From assembly GCA_023150805.1 (NCBI GenBank), contig JAKLKF010000029.1, positions 1 to 64,000 of the forward strand: a DNA stretch of 64,000 bases. Reading direction: 5' to 3'. A model generated the notes under the pieces. It saw only the letters and a list, made by a program, of their open reading frames with translations, did no database searches and was not told the origin of the DNA. The translations under genes and the position numbers were made by a program. This stretch comes from Myxococcota bacterium. GTDB lineage: Bacteria; Myxococcota_A; UBA796; UBA2385. Positions within the stretch are counted from its first letter, which is position 1, and each line of letters begins with the position of its first letter. Positions 62,700 to 64,000 of the stretch are shown here, piece after piece.

Positions 62700-63142
62700 C
62701 AGCGCACGATGGTCACGGGACAGGGCGCCATGCGCGCCACCTTCTCGCTGACGCTGCCCATGACCAGCCCCTGCAGGGCAGTCTGGCCGCGGCTGCCCAT
62801 CACGACGTGGTCGGCGCCGACCCGCCGCACGGCGCCCAGGATCTCGTCGGCCGGGTCGCCGAAGCGGACCAGCTCGTCGGTGGCGGACAGCCCCTCTTCG
62901 GAGGCCAGGGCGGCACGGGCCTTGTCCAGGACCGGCGCGGCTGCGTGCCGCAGGTGGTCGTCGATGGCCTCGCGGTCCATGTGGCGCATGCCCATGGTCT
63001 CGGCGGAGGTGGCGCCGACCACGTAGAGGGTGGTGAGCTTCGCGCCGGTGACGCGCGCCAGCATGGCGCCGACGCCCAGGGCGTGCTCGGCTCCGGCGGA
63101 GCCGTCGATGGGGACGAGGATGTGCTTGGGCCGGTGGGTCAT
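62699..63142 (-). CDS. UspA-family universal stress protein
   Basis: 147 residues. HILVPIDGSAGAEHALGVG, KLTTLYVVGAT, and a full nucleotide motif GSRGQTALQGLVMGSVS (G-x2-G-x9-G-S) show an ATP-binding UspA protein. It is the first gene of the four-gene overlapping operon running to 60296, with GGAGGTGTCCC before the ATG at 63142. In other bacteria UspA proteins respond to starvation or stress, often beside transport or sensor genes. Confidence 0.9.
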   Translation of the reverse strand: MTHRPKHILVPIDGSAGAEHALGVGAMLARVTGAKLTTLYVVGATSAETMGMRHMDREAIDDHLRHAAAPVLDKARAALASEEGLSATDELVRFGDPADEILGAVRRVGADHVVMGSRGQTALQGLVMGSVSEKVARMAPCPVTIVR

Positions 63143-63364
63143 GGGACACCTCCAGATGGGGTGGGGACTCTGGAAAGGGGGACTGTTGCAAGGAGCGTAC
63201 CGCAGCGCGGGCCCCGGCGTGGGCGGCCTCGTGGACGCGCCGCGCCCGCCGGGGTGTGCCAGGTGGCCCGGGCTCGGGCGGACCTCGCACAGCTGCCGCG
63301 GGCGGGTTGCTTCACCTCCGCGGTTCGGGCAAGGTCGAAGTCCACCGCTTCCCCCGGAGGCCCC
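63143..63364. other. Divergent intergenic region before the right-edge gene
   Basis: 222 bp without a gene. Near the right, GGTTGCTTC (about 63306-63314) could be a -35 box, and CCGGAGGCCCC precedes the TTG start at 63365. The UspA side has GGAGGTGTCCC. Confidence 0.4.
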
Positions 63365-64000
63365 TTGTCTTCCTCGCCGTCTCCCTCGCCGTCTCCCTCG
63401 CCCCTCCGTGCGCCCCCCCTCCTCGCCCTGCTGTTCACCAGCGCGGGCCTCGCGGCGCCCGGCGTGGCCTCGGCGTCCTGTGGCGACGGCGACCTGGACG
63501 CCGCGGTCGAGGACTGCGACGACGGCAACCTCGACGACGACGACGGCTGCTCCTCGGCCTGCGAGGTCGAGACCGGCTGGGCCTGCGAGCCGCTGAGCTT
63601 CGGCATCGAGTTCGCCGAGTTCTACCCGATGGACAGCACCGACCCCTCCTGGACCATCTCCGCCGACCAGTACACCGTCACCCAGACCACCAACAGCGAC
63701 CCCGCCTTCTTCGTGACCGGCTTCCGCGCCGCCGCGCGCGAGGTCACCTTCACCATGGCGGTCAACGACACCAGCGACGACGACTTCATCGGGCTGGTGG
63801 TCGGCTTCGAGGAGGGGGACAGCGAGGACCCCGCCGCCAGCTACCTGCTGATGGACTGGAAGAAGGGCGACCAGAGCACCAGCGGCTACGGCACGGCCGA
63901 GGCCGGCCTGCGCCTGTGGCAGGTCGACGGCATCCCCTCCCAGACCGAGATCTGGGGTCACGACGGCCCGGTCTCGCTGGTCGCCGAGGCGCTGAACCTG
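63365..64000 (+). CDS. Secreted protein with DUF4215 repeat and thrombospondin-C-like domain (cut by right edge)
   Basis: 212 codons are open to the window edge, so the C-terminus is missing. The TTG at 63365 is chosen because CCGGAGGCCCC lies directly before it and it gives a signal peptide (LLALLFTSAGLAAPGVASA, about 21-39). Next comes a Myxococcus-type Cys-rich repeat (DUF4215), read as CGDGDLDAAVEDCDDGN and DDDDGCSSACE, then CE at the end of the unit. From about 80 on, DDDFIGLVVGFEEGD, YLLMDWKKGDQ and WQVDG resemble the thrombospondin C-terminal lectin-like domain, which binds calcium. Function: probably surface adhesion. The first Ser/Pro run (SSPSPSPSPSP) is odd for a signal peptide. 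Confidence 0.72.
   Translation, partial: MSSSPSPSPSPSPLRAPPLLALLFTSAGLAAPGVASASCGDGDLDAAVEDCDDGNLDDDDGCSSACEVETGWACEPLSFGIEFAEFYPMDSTDPSWTISADQYTVTQTTNSDPAFFVTGFRAAAREVTFTMAVNDTSDDDFIGLVVGFEEGDSEDPAASYLLMDWKKGDQSTSGYGTAEAGLRLWQVDGIPSQTEIWGHDGPVSLVAEALNL

Overview
The window is very GC-rich (roughly 70-75% by eye) and densely coded, with third positions almost always G or C. It most likely comes from a myxobacterium-like bacterium (Myxococcota or a close relative). The evidence is two C-terminal sorting signals of MYXO-CTERM type (genes at 47218 and 55029), a Myxococcus-type cysteine-rich repeat (63365), MopE-type Asp/Cys metal-binding repeats (12366, 47218), many lipoproteins with Asp-Gly-Gly linkers, Hanks-type kinases, and a fused isobutyryl-CoA mutase. 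I see no rRNA, tRNA, CRISPR array, phage or insertion sequence. Both window edges cut genes: a pseudokinase-like gene on the left and a thrombospondin-C-like secreted protein on the right.

Layout. 1-6.1 kb: pseudokinase, HAD phosphatase, a large ATPase/TPR protein and a small membrane protein. 6.2-12.3 kb: a TetR regulator with its probable operator, followed by four tightly packed genes (acyl-CoA dehydrogenase, MaoC hydratase, FabG4-type reductase, FadA2-type thiolase) that together make a complete fatty-acyl-CoA cycle. 12.4-19.7 kb: an FG-GAP lipoprotein, a coupled VWA protein and membrane glycosyltransferase, a D,D-carboxypeptidase and two secreted enzymes. 19.7-23.1 kb: pseudouridine synthase and DEAD-box helicase, then a PlsC acyltransferase fused to a zinc ribbon. 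23.1-24.8 kb: a DUF692/MNIO-like oxidase coupled to a partner protein. 24.8-29.9 kb: an unknown protein, membrane proteins, an SLC12-type transporter and phosphatidylcholine synthase. 30-31.2 kb: two lipoproteins. 31.2-43.5 kb: IcmF, thioesterase, beta-lactamase-like hydrolase, acetyl-CoA synthetase and membrane proteins. 43.6-45.6 kb: three Tad-type pseudopilin genes. 45.6-58.2 kb: secreted and surface proteins plus a beta-propeller Ser/Thr kinase. 58.2-63.1 kb: a PHP/DUF3604 lipoprotein and a four-gene overlapping operon (two UspA proteins, a coiled-coil membrane protein, and a membrane-anchored solute-binding protein fused to LysM).

How the parts fit. Acyl-CoA chemistry recurs: the FadE5/HtdX/FabG4/FadA2 module, IcmF, a thioesterase and acetyl-CoA synthetase suit an organism living on fatty and branched-chain acids, while PlsC and phosphatidylcholine synthase build membrane lipid. 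Much of the rest is exported. Expression signals are unusually uniform: most genes have a GGAG ribosome site followed by a C-rich spacer, and at least seven start only 5-8 nt after a TA-rich -10 box, which suggests leaderless mRNAs. Neighbouring genes often overlap by 4-5 nt (ATGA, GTGA, TTGA, TGATG).

The best candidates for something undescribed are the divergent MNIO pair (23110-24752) and the Usp/Usp/coiled-coil/solute-binding-LysM operon (60296-63142). All functions are read from motifs in the translated sequence; no searches were run.
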